Shown: positions 8,985-18,826 of the stretch, in pieces
How the letters are laid out: each line of letters begins with the position of its first letter
How positions within the stretch are numbered: the first letter of the stretch is position 1
Assembly: GCF_040741455.2 (NCBI RefSeq)
Contig: NZ_CP160328.2
Coordinates: 930,001-994,000 of the forward strand
Length of the DNA: 64,000 nt
Direction of reading: 5' to 3'
Origin: Snodgrassella alvi
GTDB lineage: Bacteria; Pseudomonadota; Gammaproteobacteria; Burkholderiales; Neisseriaceae
Notes under the pieces: model-generated
What the model was told of the DNA's origin: nothing
The model's input: the letters and a program-made list of their open reading frames with translations, nothing else
The model's database searches: none
Made by a program: the position numbers and the translations under genes

Positions 8985-9989
8985 ATGCAACGAGAATCCG
9001 AACTAAAAAAATGGTTACATACATGTTATCCGCAACAGGATTTTGTTCTTAGCTTTGCTGCTGCTGATGCTGATTTCCGCCGTTATTTCCGAGCTGTTTT
9101 CAAGGATAACCACAGTGTAATCTGTATGGATGCGCCACCTGATAAAATGAGCATTCAGCCTTATATCAAGGTCCAGCACCTTTTTCAGGCCATAAATGTA
9201 CCCAAAATCTATCATGCAGACGCGCAAAAAGGATTTATGGCATTGGAGGATTTCGGACATACGCCCTATCTGGCAGCACTATTGCAAGATAAACGTCCAG
9301 AAGTGCATAAAATACTATTACTGGAAGCAGTTGATGAGTTAATTACCCTGCAAAAGGCTAGTCTACCAGATCAACTACCAATATATGATGAAACGGTCAT
9401 GACACGAGAAATGCAACTGTTTCCAGAATGGTATGTACAAAAAGAACTTGGCTTATCTCTGACTGAAAAACAGAAACATCTGTGGCAACAGGCTGTATCT
9501 GCCGTTTTACCGGTCATTCTGGCTCAACCACAGGTTTATGTACACCGTGACTACATTGTACGTAATATTATGCTTACTCGTGGCCGCCCCGGTATTCTGG
9601 ATTTTCAGGATGCATTATACGGTCCAATTACTTATGATTTAGTCTCGTTGCTTCGCGATGCTTTTATTGAATGGGATGAAGAATTTGTACTGGACATCGT
9701 TATTCGATACTGGGAGAAGGCTCGGGCTGCCGGACTACCGGTTCATAATGATTTTGACCATTTCTACCGTGATTTTGAATTGATGGGCGTGCAGCGTCAT
9801 CTGAAAGTAGCCGGTATTTTTGCCCGATTGTATTATCGTGATGGTAAAGACAAATACCGTAGTGAAATTCATCGCTTCCTAAAATATTTACGTAAGACTA
9901 GCCGACGTTATCATGAATTGCGCCCATTATTACAATTAATCACTGAATTGATCGGAGCTGAAGAAATTCAGACCGGCTATACTTTCTGA
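8985..9989 (+). CDS. amgK: AmgK anomeric N-acetylmuramate/N-acetylglucosamine kinase
   Basis: A 334-residue aminoglycoside-phosphotransferase-fold kinase. AmgK phosphorylates the anomeric carbon of MurNAc (and GlcNAc), the first step of the recycling route that bypasses de novo UDP-MurNAc synthesis. The catalytic loop VHRDYIVRNIML (H-x-D-x-x-x-x-N, about residues 186-197) and the metal-binding GILDFQDALYGP (about 203-214) are intact. Being divergent from lptD is the context seen in other Proteobacteria and supports this over a generic phosphotransferase. The usual partner murU is not next to it here; an AT-rich reverse-strand gene follows. Confidence 0.88.
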   Translation: MQRESELKKWLHTCYPQQDFVLSFAAADADFRRYFRAVFKDNHSVICMDAPPDKMSIQPYIKVQHLFQAINVPKIYHADAQKGFMALEDFGHTPYLAALLQDKRPEVHKILLLEAVDELITLQKASLPDQLPIYDETVMTREMQLFPEWYVQKELGLSLTEKQKHLWQQAVSAVLPVILAQPQVYVHRDYIVRNIMLTRGRPGILDFQDALYGPITYDLVSLLRDAFIEWDEEFVLDIVIRYWEKARAAGLPVHNDFDHFYRDFELMGVQRHLKVAGIFARLYYRDGKDKYRSEIHRFLKYLRKTSRRYHELRPLLQLITELIGAEEIQTGYTF

Positions 9990-10011
9990 AAATATTTTGC
10001 AATAATCAAGC

Positions 10012-10037
10012 AAGCTGCTAAATGATTAGCAGCTTTT
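10012..10037 (+). terminator. Terminator after amgK
   Basis: A 10-bp perfect stem (AAGCTGCTAA, 10012-10021, with TTAGCAGCTT, 10026-10035) and a 4-base loop, followed by TT. It starts 23 bases after the amgK stop and lies between two convergent genes. Confidence 0.7.
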
Positions 10038-10042
10038 ATTAA

Positions 10043-11020
10043 TTATTCAATGGGTATTTGTAACAAAAACTTTAGTCTCTGCCAAAACCCCATATTCAAA
10101 TAATGATTTAAACGGGTATTCAAACTCCATTCTCTTTGCTGCATATTACTCATCATTTGATACAAATTAGACACATTGGCTTGCAATTTTTCATATTCCT
10201 GATTCAGCTGTACATATTGATCAAATAGCTGAATATTATTCAGATGTTTTAACTGTTCTAGTTCAAGTAAAGTCTGTTCATATAAAATTTCAAGATTGTT
10301 TATTTCATTTTGATGATATTTTTTTGATACAGGATCCGAACGGATTTTGCCATACACTTTTTTTGCAAATATTTGTTTCAGCGCATAGTAATATTTTTTA
10401 ACTTCATCAACTGTAAAATTTATTTCTCCACAAAATTCTGTATCAAGTTTTAGTTTTTTTGAGATGCTGACTTCGATAATGGGAATATGATTTTTCTCAA
10501 ATGATTTTATTTTTTTCTGATAACAGGGATTAGTAAAAACTACTTCAATCGCCAGACATCCATTCCATTTATCGTATAATTCACAGTCTTCACTAAAATA
10601 ACCGACTAAATCCGGATAATATTTTTCTTCATTTTTATCAAAATGTTGAAATTTCAGGCATGGTTCAACTAGGAATTTTGAAAAACTAAAATGATAATTA
10701 TCATTATCAATTGTGAAGTTTATTTCAGACATTTCCTGCAAAACCAACATTGCTGTTGAATGATATATTGATTCTTGCTTGTTCTTATCAACTTCATCCG
10801 ATTGATATCTGAAAAATCCATATTCTGTTGGTATTAATTCCTGCCGGTTGATTTCATCAAATTCGGTTGAATAAAACTTGAGTCCTGAATAGGCTTCAGG
10901 GTGTTGCTGTTTTAATTTCAGCACATCCCAGATATAAAAGATTTCAAGCTTTTCCAATTGCTTGTTGTAAACAAATTTCTCATGTTCATCTTTGGCGTAG
11001 GCCCATATTTTTCTGGCCAT
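10043..11020 (-). CDS. AT-rich orphan protein with a probable PD-(D/E)XK nuclease-like core
   Basis: A 325-residue protein I cannot name. The middle shows YYPDLVGYF (about 134-142), LAIEVVFTN (about 156-164), paired Lys at 169-170 and HIPIIEVSI (about 178-186). That order of PD, hydrophobic-E and a later IPIIEV strand is the pattern of restriction-endonuclease-like folds and resembles CoiA-type proteins; this is inference from motif spacing, not a proven match. Residues about 240-300 look like a coiled coil (LEILYEQTLLELEQLKHL). There is no signal peptide. Base composition is visibly more AT-rich than in the flanking amgK and rsmJ, suggesting acquisition. It has its own short upstream region and no obvious partner gene. 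Confidence 0.7.
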   Translation of the reverse strand: MARKIWAYAKDEHEKFVYNKQLEKLEIFYIWDVLKLKQQHPEAYSGLKFYSTEFDEINRQELIPTEYGFFRYQSDEVDKNKQESIYHSTAMLVLQEMSEINFTIDNDNYHFSFSKFLVEPCLKFQHFDKNEEKYYPDLVGYFSEDCELYDKWNGCLAIEVVFTNPCYQKKIKSFEKNHIPIIEVSISKKLKLDTEFCGEINFTVDEVKKYYYALKQIFAKKVYGKIRSDPVSKKYHQNEINNLEILYEQTLLELEQLKHLNNIQLFDQYVQLNQEYEKLQANVSNLYQMMSNMQQREWSLNTRLNHYLNMGFWQRLKFLLQIPIE

Positions 11021-11090
11021 TTAATATTCTCCCCTATGCTACAAATTGCTATATTAGTGACTCTTTTCTAAAAAATGCTGCCTAAATAAA

Positions 11091-11852
11091 TTATAATGGA
11101 ATATACCCATCAAAACGCGTGGTTTTGCCTAAATACTGAAAAGCTGGCTGTTTTTCTGCCAAAAATCTACCATTAGCTGGCCGTTTCACAATCACTCGTT
11201 TACAAGCAAGTTGTTGTGCTGCCAGTAATAAATCCATGTCGTTATTCTCATCAGCGGTTCCCAGCAGCTCATGGAAATAAGCCATTTCCTTTTTTACCGC
11301 CGCTGATTTCTGCTTCTGGGGATACATTGGATCCAGATATATCACATCTGGCAAGGAATCCGTTTTTTGCATTGCCGCTTTACAAGTAATACTGCCATAT
11401 TTCAAATCAATCCGCTGTGCTATCTGAGCTGTATGATGATCTGCTAGTGCTCTTTGCAAACCGTCTGCCAACAAAGCATAGACATAAGGATTGCGTTCAA
11501 ATACCACCACCTTTAATCCCATAGAAGCTATTACAAACGCATCCCGACCCAGCCCACCAGTAGCATCCCAGACCAGCGGCTGAGTTTTAGCCTGTACGGC
11601 ACGAGCCAGCAGCTCACCACCACCAAACAGGCGCCGGTGCCTAGCTGTTCCCTGCACGAAATCCACACGTACAACACCCTTATTTCCGGCTTTAGCCAGA
11701 GCAAGGCCGTAATCATCATAATATAAGTACAAACCATGCTCAGGTGGCTGCGGCTGATAGTGCAGTTTTTCTGTCTCTAATAGATTTTGCAGAGGCATGC
11801 ACAACTTACTCAGGTTTACAATCTGCCCAGTTAAAACCATTGCTTGTATCAT
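11091..11852 (-). CDS. rsmJ: RsmJ 16S rRNA m2G1516 methyltransferase
   Basis: A 253-residue SAM-dependent methyltransferase of the RsmJ (YhiQ) family, which modifies G1516 (E. coli numbering) of 16S rRNA. The glycine-rich SAM motif VWDATGGLGRDAFVIASMG (about residues 94-112), the acidic end of strand 2 (VVFERNP) and the catalytic DPMYP (about 173-177) are present. The first codon overlaps the pilR stop (TAATG); a second in-frame ATG lies 12 bases downstream and either could be used. Length fits the family. Confidence 0.9.
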   Translation of the reverse strand: MIQAMVLTGQIVNLSKLCMPLQNLLETEKLHYQPQPPEHGLYLYYDDYGLALAKAGNKGVVRVDFVQGTARHRRLFGGGELLARAVQAKTQPLVWDATGGLGRDAFVIASMGLKVVVFERNPYVYALLADGLQRALADHHTAQIAQRIDLKYGSITCKAAMQKTDSLPDVIYLDPMYPQKQKSAAVKKEMAYFHELLGTADENNDMDLLLAAQQLACKRVIVKRPANGRFLAEKQPAFQYLGKTTRFDGYIPL

Positions 11853-13327
11853 TAGGCAATACCCAATCGTTCCATCCGATAACGCATTGATCTAAAGCTG
11901 ATTCCCAATAGTTTTGCCGCTTGTGTACGGTTATAACGGGTTTGTGCCAGCGCCTGCTGCAGAATATGACGTTCTACATCGTCGAGATAGTCCTGAATCT
12001 GGGTGTGACCAAACTGAAAATCTGTCCTTGCGGGATTTTCCCCGGCAGAATTACGGACACTATCTACTGATAAATTACGCTGATTATCAAATGAGAGACT
12101 TTGAATCTGTAAATCATCAACTTCGATAATATGATTTTTTGATAAAGCAATTGCTCGTTCTAATATATTTTCCAGCTCGCGGAAATTGCCGGGATAGCTA
12201 TATTGCAATAAAGCTTGCTCAGCTGCCGGGCTCAGGGTCATGGTTTCATCACGTAGAATACGTTGCAACAAAACCTGAATCAGTTCTGGTAAATCATCAC
12301 GTAATTCACGTAAGGGGGGCATGGTTATAGAAACCACATTTAGACGGTAAAACAAATCCTGCCGAAATTGTCCCGATTCTACCAAAGCATTCAGGTCTTT
12401 ATGAGTAGCACAGATAAGACGGACATCAACCTGCTTTTCTTCCATTTCACCAATCCGGCGAACAGCTCGTTCCTGAATGGCACGCAAAAGCTTTACCTGC
12501 ATGGATAATGGCAAATCAGCCACTTCATCCAAAAATAATGTTCCACCGTCTGCATGCTGAAAAAATCCTGCTCTGTCACTGTCTGCGCCGGTAAAACTCC
12601 CTTTTTTATAACCAAAAAACTCACTTTCCATCAATGCTTCAGGAATCGCCCCGCAATTGACTGCAACAAATGCTTTATCTTTACGAGCTGATTGTTCATG
12701 AATACTGCGTGCTGCTTGCTCTTTTCCACTACCGGATTCCCCAGCAATATAGACGGGTACATTGGATTTAGCCAGTTTGCTTATTAATTGTCGCACTTCA
12801 GCAATTAAAGGGGAGTGACCAAGCAGTCGCTCTTGAGCAGCACTTTGGTTCCCTCTACCGGGCTCAGAAACATTCTGGGATTTCACTTCAGTTTGTTTAG
12901 TGGTTGTAGCTGCTTTAGTGATGGTGTCGGTATCAGAGCTATGGTTGATTGTCAGCACAGATTTAACTAATGTGCGTAGTTGTGCCAGAGTAATGGGTTT
13001 TTGCAGATAATCAAAAGCACCATTTTTTAGTGCCTGCACTGCTTGCACTGCATTACCGTAAGCAGTAATCACAGCAATCGGAATATCCAGATTGTGTTCG
13101 GTTATATAATCTACAATTTCCAGACCAGATCCGTCTGGCATGCGCATATCAGTAAGTACCAAAGAGAAAGCATGATTACGTAATGCTTTTTTGGCTTCAG
13201 CCACTCCGGCAGCGGTCTGGACAGATAAACCCATTTTTATCAGGGTTAATTCCATTAAATCACGAATATCAGCTTCATCATCTATTACCAGCACTGGCTT
13301 TTTTAATTCTACCTGACTATTCATCAA
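11852..13327 (-). CDS. pilR: PilR-type sigma-54-dependent response regulator
   Basis: A 491-residue NtrC-class activator. A receiver domain (about 11-125) has D16/D17, the phospho-acceptor D60 and K110-P111. After a Ser/Thr-rich linker comes the AAA+ domain with Walker A GESGSGKE (196-203) and the sigma-54-contacting GSFTGA loop (243-248, GAFTGA in most members). A Fis-type helix-turn-helix ends the protein (YNRTQAAKLLGISFRSMRYR). The C-terminal wording and the six-helix PAS-containing partner kinase favour PilR, regulator of type IV pilin genes, over NtrX or NtrC. It overlaps pilS by 11 bases. Confidence 0.85.
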   Translation of the reverse strand: MMNSQVELKKPVLVIDDEADIRDLMELTLIKMGLSVQTAAGVAEAKKALRNHAFSLVLTDMRMPDGSGLEIVDYITEHNLDIPIAVITAYGNAVQAVQALKNGAFDYLQKPITLAQLRTLVKSVLTINHSSDTDTITKAATTTKQTEVKSQNVSEPGRGNQSAAQERLLGHSPLIAEVRQLISKLAKSNVPVYIAGESGSGKEQAARSIHEQSARKDKAFVAVNCGAIPEALMESEFFGYKKGSFTGADSDRAGFFQHADGGTLFLDEVADLPLSMQVKLLRAIQERAVRRIGEMEEKQVDVRLICATHKDLNALVESGQFRQDLFYRLNVVSITMPPLRELRDDLPELIQVLLQRILRDETMTLSPAAEQALLQYSYPGNFRELENILERAIALSKNHIIEVDDLQIQSLSFDNQRNLSVDSVRNSAGENPARTDFQFGHTQIQDYLDDVERHILQQALAQTRYNRTQAAKLLGISFRSMRYRMERLGIA

Positions 13328-14891
13328 CCATCCTTGGCAAAGTCAATTCAAATCCATTTAATTGCGGACTGTAATTTAACTGTCCGTGATTGGCTAAAGC
13401 CAGTTCACGCGCCACATACAGCCCCAGCCCCGTACCACTGGGCTCAGTAGTAAAAAATGGCTCAAATAGATGTAACTGATTCTCTGCACTCACACCCGCA
13501 CCATTATCTATCACTATAATTGAAATTTTCTGCTGCAATTCTTTGCGCATGACAACCCGAATAGCCTCTTTATTCTGCCGGCTGTGTCGCCAAGCATTAT
13601 TCATTAGATTCCACATTATCTGTTGCAAATGTATTGAGTCACAACTGACTACCAAAGGTTCACTGTCGGCTTCAAGCTGAATACAATGCAAAGCCTGAGG
13701 TTTAATCAGTATGAATTCCTGTACAAACGCAGACCAGAAAACGCGCAAATCAATAACCTGCCTGTTTTTTTTATCACGTTTATTTAAGACGCCGATGTCT
13801 TCAAGCATTTTATCAATTCGACTGATATTATTGTCCACAATATGAAACAGTTTCAGCCGTGCCGGATCGTTTTCTTCCTCCTGCAATAGTTCATTGGCCT
13901 GACGTACAGCGGACATCGGATTGCGTATTTCATGCGCCAGATTAGCGGTTAATTGCCCTAGAGATGCCAGTTTAAGAGCCATAGCCTCCTGATCTATTTC
14001 AGTACGGGCACGCATAGACAACATCAATAAAGGCGTATTGGCCTCCTGTAGCAGTCGCGCATGTACCCGCATCGGCAAACCATTGAGAGTACAGTTGATT
14101 TCAAATATATTTTTCTGCTCTGTGTGCCAGTAATGCATAATCTGACGAAAAATAACTGTGCGAGTATCCACTACCAGCGTAGGAAAATATTTCTGTGCTT
14201 TACGGTTAATTAACCATATCATGCCACTTTCATCTAATACCACTACCCCTTCCTGCACATAATTAAAAGCACGATCCAGCAGGTGGCGATAACTGTCGAG
14301 CATCTTTGATTGCTGATATTGTAGATTTTGCGAGCGGGCTAGTGAAGTGGCCACATAAGCGGTCAGCCCAGCCACAAGGTAAACAGCTGCAATCAGCATG
14401 AACGCGATGGTACAAATCCGCATACTGATATTTTCAAAACCATTACGGCTAATTTGCAACCAAGTAATGATCACAATCAGTAAGGTGACATATCCTGCAT
14501 ATATTAGCGGATAACGACCACGGCTAAACAAGCAAGCGGCAGCCACAAATGGCAACAACAAAATACCAAAGCCGCTGTCCACACCACCAGCCATACTCAT
14601 CAGCCATGCAATCATGGTGATGTCTACAGCCGCATTAACATTGGGTAGAGCGTCCGGCTGATTTTGCCAACGCGGTACCAGCATCGAAAACAAAATCAGA
14701 AAACCGTAAAGTGCCGCCCAGCTGTAGAGCTCAGGTTTATTGAATATTGGTACGCTTAGTCCCGGTTCATCCATGTTTCGGGTCAGAACGTAAAAAGTCA
14801 TGATGGAAAACAACAGGCTCATGCGGGCAATATTAAGTAAGGCAGAAAGCCTGTCCAGATATTGCGGCCAGCCATGAATACGGGTTTTCAT
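13317..14891 (-). CDS. pilS: PilS-type membrane sensor histidine kinase
   Basis: A 524-residue kinase. About six membrane helices fill residues 17-187, a PAS-like domain follows (about 203-290, YVQEGVVVLDESGMIWLINR), then a HisKA segment with H320 in LANLAHEIRNP, the N box LMNNAWRHS, and the G boxes DNGAGVS and SGTGLGLYVARE. The six-helix plus PAS architecture is that of PilS, which in Pseudomonas senses pilin level in the membrane; the signal here is unknown. It is 6 bases downstream of parC and overlaps pilR. Confidence 0.85.
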   Translation of the reverse strand: MKTRIHGWPQYLDRLSALLNIARMSLLFSIMTFYVLTRNMDEPGLSVPIFNKPELYSWAALYGFLILFSMLVPRWQNQPDALPNVNAAVDITMIAWLMSMAGGVDSGFGILLLPFVAAACLFSRGRYPLIYAGYVTLLIVIITWLQISRNGFENISMRICTIAFMLIAAVYLVAGLTAYVATSLARSQNLQYQQSKMLDSYRHLLDRAFNYVQEGVVVLDESGMIWLINRKAQKYFPTLVVDTRTVIFRQIMHYWHTEQKNIFEINCTLNGLPMRVHARLLQEANTPLLMLSMRARTEIDQEAMALKLASLGQLTANLAHEIRNPMSAVRQANELLQEEENDPARLKLFHIVDNNISRIDKMLEDIGVLNKRDKKNRQVIDLRVFWSAFVQEFILIKPQALHCIQLEADSEPLVVSCDSIHLQQIMWNLMNNAWRHSRQNKEAIRVVMRKELQQKISIIVIDNGAGVSAENQLHLFEPFFTTEPSGTGLGLYVARELALANHGQLNYSPQLNGFELTLPRMVDE

Positions 14892-14897
14892 ACCGGC

Positions 14898-17216
14898 TTA
14901 ATTTCCATTATTCAAAGTACCGTATATAGCCAGAATTGTGCCCGAAACGTTTAATTCTTTACCTTTGTGTCCTCTCCTGTTACTTATATCCTGTACACGC
15001 AGTGTTTCCTGATGACGGCCACCTCGTTTACCTTGAGTTTCCAACGTAAATTCTGGTGAGTCTGACAGCACAATGAAATTTAATGTCTCATCAGACGGCA
15101 AACTCATGATTTGCAGACCGCGCCCTTTAGCCATCACCTTAAGTTCAAGTAAAGGAAAAGCAAGCAGACGGTTAGCACTGGAAACAGCAATCAGCTCGGT
15201 TTGGCTACCGGCAGACAAGGATTTGGCCGGCACTGGCAGAGGTGGCAATAATGTTTCATTATCATTAACCGTCATCACCACTTTGCCGTTTTTAGTACGG
15301 CTAACCAAATCTTTGAAGGCAATCACAAAACCATAGCCACCACTGTTGGCCAAAAGGTAATGCTGCTGAGGTAAGGCAGTGAGCATTGCGACGATTGTGG
15401 CTCCTTGATCAAGCTCAACTAGCGAACCGGCCGGCACGCCATCACCGCGACCACCAGGAATGCTGGCTGCATCAACGCTGTAGGCACGTCCGTGCGAGTC
15501 CAGCAGGATAACCGGCCATACCGTACGACCTTCCACGGCCTGCATTAGTCCATCGCCCTCTTTAAAGGTGGTCTGGCTCAAATCCAAATTATGCCCAACC
15601 CGCGTTTTCAGCCAGCCTTTCTTCGATAATACCAGCGTAACCGGCTCATCAGCTGTCATCTGAGTAAGTGTAGCGCGCTCTGCCGGCTGAATCAGAGTGC
15701 GGCGGTTATCGCCATAAAGTTTGGTATCTTCCTCAATTTCCTTAATTACCAAATTTTTCTTGGCAATTTCATTTTCCAGTAACGAAACTAATTGCTCACG
15801 CTCCTGCTGCAGTTTATTCAACTCTGTTTCTAGTTTAATCCATTCCAATCTGGCCAACTGACGCAAACGAATTTCCAGAATATCATCCGCCTGTATCTCA
15901 CTTAAGCCGAATGCCGATATCAATTCTTGTTTAGGTTCATCTGATTCACGGATAACGCGAATAACTTCATCTATATGCAGGAATACAGTCTGCCTGCCTT
16001 GCAAAATATGAATACGTTTCTCTACCTGCTCTAACCGATACTGTAAACGTCGTGTAACAGTCAGAATACGAAAATCAAGCCACTCACGCAGAATCTGAAC
16101 AAGGTTCTTTTGCGCAGGTTTATTATCCTGCCCCATCATTACCAGATTAATCGCTACATTTCCCTCAAGACTGGTTTGAGCCAGTAATGTATTCATGAAT
16201 TCATCCGGCTGAATGCGACTGGATTTCGGTTCGAATACCAGCCGCACCGGAGCCTGTCCATCTGATTCATCTCGCACCCTTTCCAGCAGCGAAAGCATCA
16301 GTGTACGCGTATTCATTTGCTCCTGAGTCAGATTTTTTTTACCGGTTTTAGGTTTAGGATTAGTCTGTTCTTCTATCTCTGCCAAAATTTTTTGCGCAGA
16401 CGTACCCGGAGGTAGCTCGGTTACTATTGCCCGCCAGTGTCCACGCGCCAGCTTTTCTATTTCGTACCGTGCCCGTACTCGAATACTGCCTTTACCCTGA
16501 GCATAAATAACCTGAATATCCTCCGGTGAAGTAATAATCTGCCCGCCGCCAGCGAAATCAGGGCCAGGTAGATGCTGCATTAAAGCTGCAGTATCTAAAG
16601 TAGGTTGTTTTAATAATGCTATAGCTGCCGCGCTAACTTCACGTAGATTATGTGAAGGAATTTCTGTGGCCAGACCAACTGCAATACCAGAAGCGCCATT
16701 CAACAAAATCATCGGCAATCGAGCTGGCAAAACTGTAGGTTCAACAAAGGCACCATCATAATTGGGAATGAAATCCACCGTACCCATGTCGATTTCGGAC
16801 AGCAGCAATTCAGCAATCGGAGTTAAACGTGCTTCTGTATAACGCATGGCTGCAGCACTATCGCCATCGCGTGATCCGAAATTACCGATACCGTCAATCA
16901 ATGGATAGCGTAAAGTAAAATCCTGAGCCATGCGTACCATCGCATCATAGGCAGATGCATCACCATGCGGATGATATTTACCCAGAATTTCACCCACCAC
17001 GCGCGCCGATTTCACTGGCTTGGAGCCATGTACCAAGCCCATATCTTTCATGGCATACAGAATGCGCCGCTGTACCGGTTTTTGACCGTCTGCCACATCC
17101 GGCAATGCCCGACCTTTCACCACACTCATAGCATAGGCTAGATAAGCACGTTCAGCATACTGCCCTAAAAGGAGATAATCTTCACCGTGGTCTGATTGTT
17201 GGATTACGTCACTCAT
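14898..17216 (-). CDS. parC: ParC, DNA topoisomerase IV subunit A
   Basis: A 772-residue type IIA topoisomerase subunit that breaks and rejoins DNA to decatenate daughter chromosomes. The active-site Tyr is Y126 in [10 protein letters not shown], and the sequence is closely similar to gonococcal ParC over the breakage-reunion domain. The quinolone-resistance region reads [12 protein letters not shown]: the position equal to E. coli S80 (gonococcal S87) is Ala and the position equal to E84 (E91) is Asp. A C-terminal beta-pinwheel follows (about 510-770). ParE is not in this window. The gene leads the parC-pilS-pilR-rsmJ run. Confidence 0.95.
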   Translation of the reverse strand: MSDVIQQSDHGEDYLLLGQYAERAYLAYAMSVVKGRALPDVADGQKPVQRRILYAMKDMGLVHGSKPVKSARVVGEILGKYHPHGDASAYDAMVRMAQDFTLRYPLIDGIGNFGSRDGDSAAAMRYTEARLTPIAELLLSEIDMGTVDFIPNYDGAFVEPTVLPARLPMILLNGASGIAVGLATEIPSHNLREVSAAAIALLKQPTLDTAALMQHLPGPDFAGGGQIITSPEDIQVIYAQGKGSIRVRARYEIEKLARGHWRAIVTELPPGTSAQKILAEIEEQTNPKPKTGKKNLTQEQMNTRTLMLSLLERVRDESDGQAPVRLVFEPKSSRIQPDEFMNTLLAQTSLEGNVAINLVMMGQDNKPAQKNLVQILREWLDFRILTVTRRLQYRLEQVEKRIHILQGRQTVFLHIDEVIRVIRESDEPKQELISAFGLSEIQADDILEIRLRQLARLEWIKLETELNKLQQEREQLVSLLENEIAKKNLVIKEIEEDTKLYGDNRRTLIQPAERATLTQMTADEPVTLVLSKKGWLKTRVGHNLDLSQTTFKEGDGLMQAVEGRTVWPVILLDSHGRAYSVDAASIPGGRGDGVPAGSLVELDQGATIVAMLTALPQQHYLLANSGGYGFVIAFKDLVSRTKNGKVVMTVNDNETLLPPLPVPAKSLSAGSQTELIAVSSANRLLAFPLLELKVMAKGRGLQIMSLPSDETLNFIVLSDSPEFTLETQGKRGGRHQETLRVQDISNRRGHKGKELNVSGTILAIYGTLNNGN

Positions 17217-17480
17217 ATTATTCTGACTCTACTAATTTTTATCTGAAACAGATTAATTTAGCTATCTATTGTAAGGGATTTCAGGTTTCCAGCCCAACCT
17301 ACATATTTCTGACTATATAATTTGAAACTCTTGAATTTCCTTACAAATAAATTATTGCTTTGTTTCGTAGTTTTAGATCACACCCTACAAATTATGTCTG
17401 CGATCAAAAACATTTTTGCAATAAATTTTTTCGGTTTATTTAGCTAGAATCAAAAATAGCGTTTCTTTGAATTCAAGAAA
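17217..17480. other. AT-rich intergenic region between parC and the ftsZ terminator
   Basis: About 260 bases upstream of parC contain no open frame of interest, no repeat and no tRNA. The parC promoter must lie here, but I see no convincing -35/-10 pair. Confidence 0.4.
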
Positions 17481-17484
17481 ACAA

Positions 17485-17517
17485 AAAGCCGTCCAGAATT
17501 TCATTCTGGACAGCTTT
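17485..17517 (-). terminator. Terminator of the dcw cluster after ftsZ
   Basis: A 9-bp perfect stem (GTCCAGAAT, 17491-17499, with ATTCTGGAC, 17503-17511) extended by AAAGC/GCTTT after one mismatch. Read on the minus strand it ends in CTTTTTGTTTT, 17 bases after the ftsZ stop. Confidence 0.8.
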
Positions 17518-17533
17518 AATATTTTTATAAATA

Positions 17534-18712
17534 TTAATCTGCCTGTCGACGAATCACAGCCGGAATTTCAAAATCATCCAGAACGGACTGATTAGAAAAA
17601 TCAGCAGCAGCCAGATTCATACTACGTGCACTGCGGCCAGAGCGTACAACGCTACCAATATCCGGATAGGCATCTTCGGTACCAGTAGCCTGTACCGTTT
17701 GCAAAACACGCAGATTGCTTTGCTGCTGATGATGCAAAACTTTCTGTTCTTGCAATCCAGTAGCAATAATGGTAACGCGTATTTCGCCTTCTTCCATGCT
17801 GGCATCTTCAGAAGTGCCATATTTCAACGCAGCTTCGTCATGAGCATATTCATCAATCATGCTCATGATTTCTTTGTATTCTGACATTTTCAGACAACCT
17901 GGAGCAGTAGTAATGTTTACCAGCACACCCTGCGCACCATCCAGTGTCACGTCATCAAGCAGCGGGCTGGCAATAGCCTGCTCAGTAGCAATACGGGCAC
18001 GATCAACGCCATGAGCACTGCCTGAACCCATCATTGCCATACCCATGATGCTCATCACATTTTTCACATCAGCAAAGTCAAGATTGATGATACCCGGATT
18101 GGTAATAACCTCAGCAATACCAGCAACCGCATTGCGTAATACATTATCTGCGGCACGGAACGCTTCACGCATGCTGACATCTTCGCCCAATGCTGACATC
18201 AGTTTGTCATTCGGAATCACAATCAGAGAATCAACAGTATTTTTCAGAATTTCTATGCCGTTGTTCGCCACCTGAATACGCTTACCTTCATATTCAAACG
18301 GGCGGGTCACCACTGCAACGGTCAGAATACCCATTTCCTTGGCCAGCTCAGCCACAACAGGTGCTGCGCCTGTACCAGTACCGCCACCCATACCAGTAGT
18401 GATAAACAACATGTTGGCACCGCGGATAGCATCTGACAATGCTTCACGGTCTTCCATGGCTGCATTACGACCAATTTCTGGATCAGCGCCAGCTCCGAGA
18501 CCCCGGGTTAGATTGTTACCCAGTTGAATGCGTTTTGAGGCTTTACTGTTTTGTAAAGACTGTGCGTCAGTATTAGCACTGATAAACTCAATACCGGCAA
18601 CCGCATTTTCAACCATATTGTTAATAGCATTACAGCCACCACCGCCAATACCAATAACTTTGATAACGGCAGCACCGACTACTGTCTCCACAACATCATA
18701 TACCAATTGCAT
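17534..18712 (-). CDS. ftsZ: FtsZ cell-division tubulin homologue
   Basis: FtsZ polymerises with GTP into the Z ring at mid-cell. The 392-residue protein has the tubulin signature GGGTGTG at 109-115, the N-terminal VIGIGGGGCNAINNM, the T7 synergy loop region (NLDFADVKNVM) and the conserved C-terminal peptide DDFEIPAVIRRQ that binds FtsA and ZipA-type partners. AGGAGA is placed 5 bases before the ATG. It is last in the dcw cluster, 114 bases after ftsA, and that gap holds a plausible promoter of its own. Confidence 0.98.
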   Translation of the reverse strand: MQLVYDVVETVVGAAVIKVIGIGGGGCNAINNMVENAVAGIEFISANTDAQSLQNSKASKRIQLGNNLTRGLGAGADPEIGRNAAMEDREALSDAIRGANMLFITTGMGGGTGTGAAPVVAELAKEMGILTVAVVTRPFEYEGKRIQVANNGIEILKNTVDSLIVIPNDKLMSALGEDVSMREAFRAADNVLRNAVAGIAEVITNPGIINLDFADVKNVMSIMGMAMMGSGSAHGVDRARIATEQAIASPLLDDVTLDGAQGVLVNITTAPGCLKMSEYKEIMSMIDEYAHDEAALKYGTSEDASMEEGEIRVTIIATGLQEQKVLHHQQQSNLRVLQTVQATGTEDAYPDIGSVVRSGRSARSMNLAAADFSNQSVLDDFEIPAVIRRQAD

Positions 18713-18767
18713 TTATGTCTCCTGACAAAACATGCGCATAATCATTTTAAACCCTTGTATAACTATC

Positions 18768-18797
18768 ATTATATCGACAGTTATACACAATGCGCAA
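18768..18797 (-). promoter_or_regulatory. Putative internal promoter for ftsZ
   Basis: On the minus strand, TTGCGC (18792-18797), an 18-base spacer and TATAAT (18768-18773) lie in the ftsA-ftsZ gap, about 55 bases before the ftsZ start. The -10 is consensus, the -35 is partial. Separate ftsZ transcription is common in dcw clusters. Confidence 0.45.
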
Positions 18798-18826
18798 AAG
18801 TTCTGTCATTTATTGTGTTAGATAAG

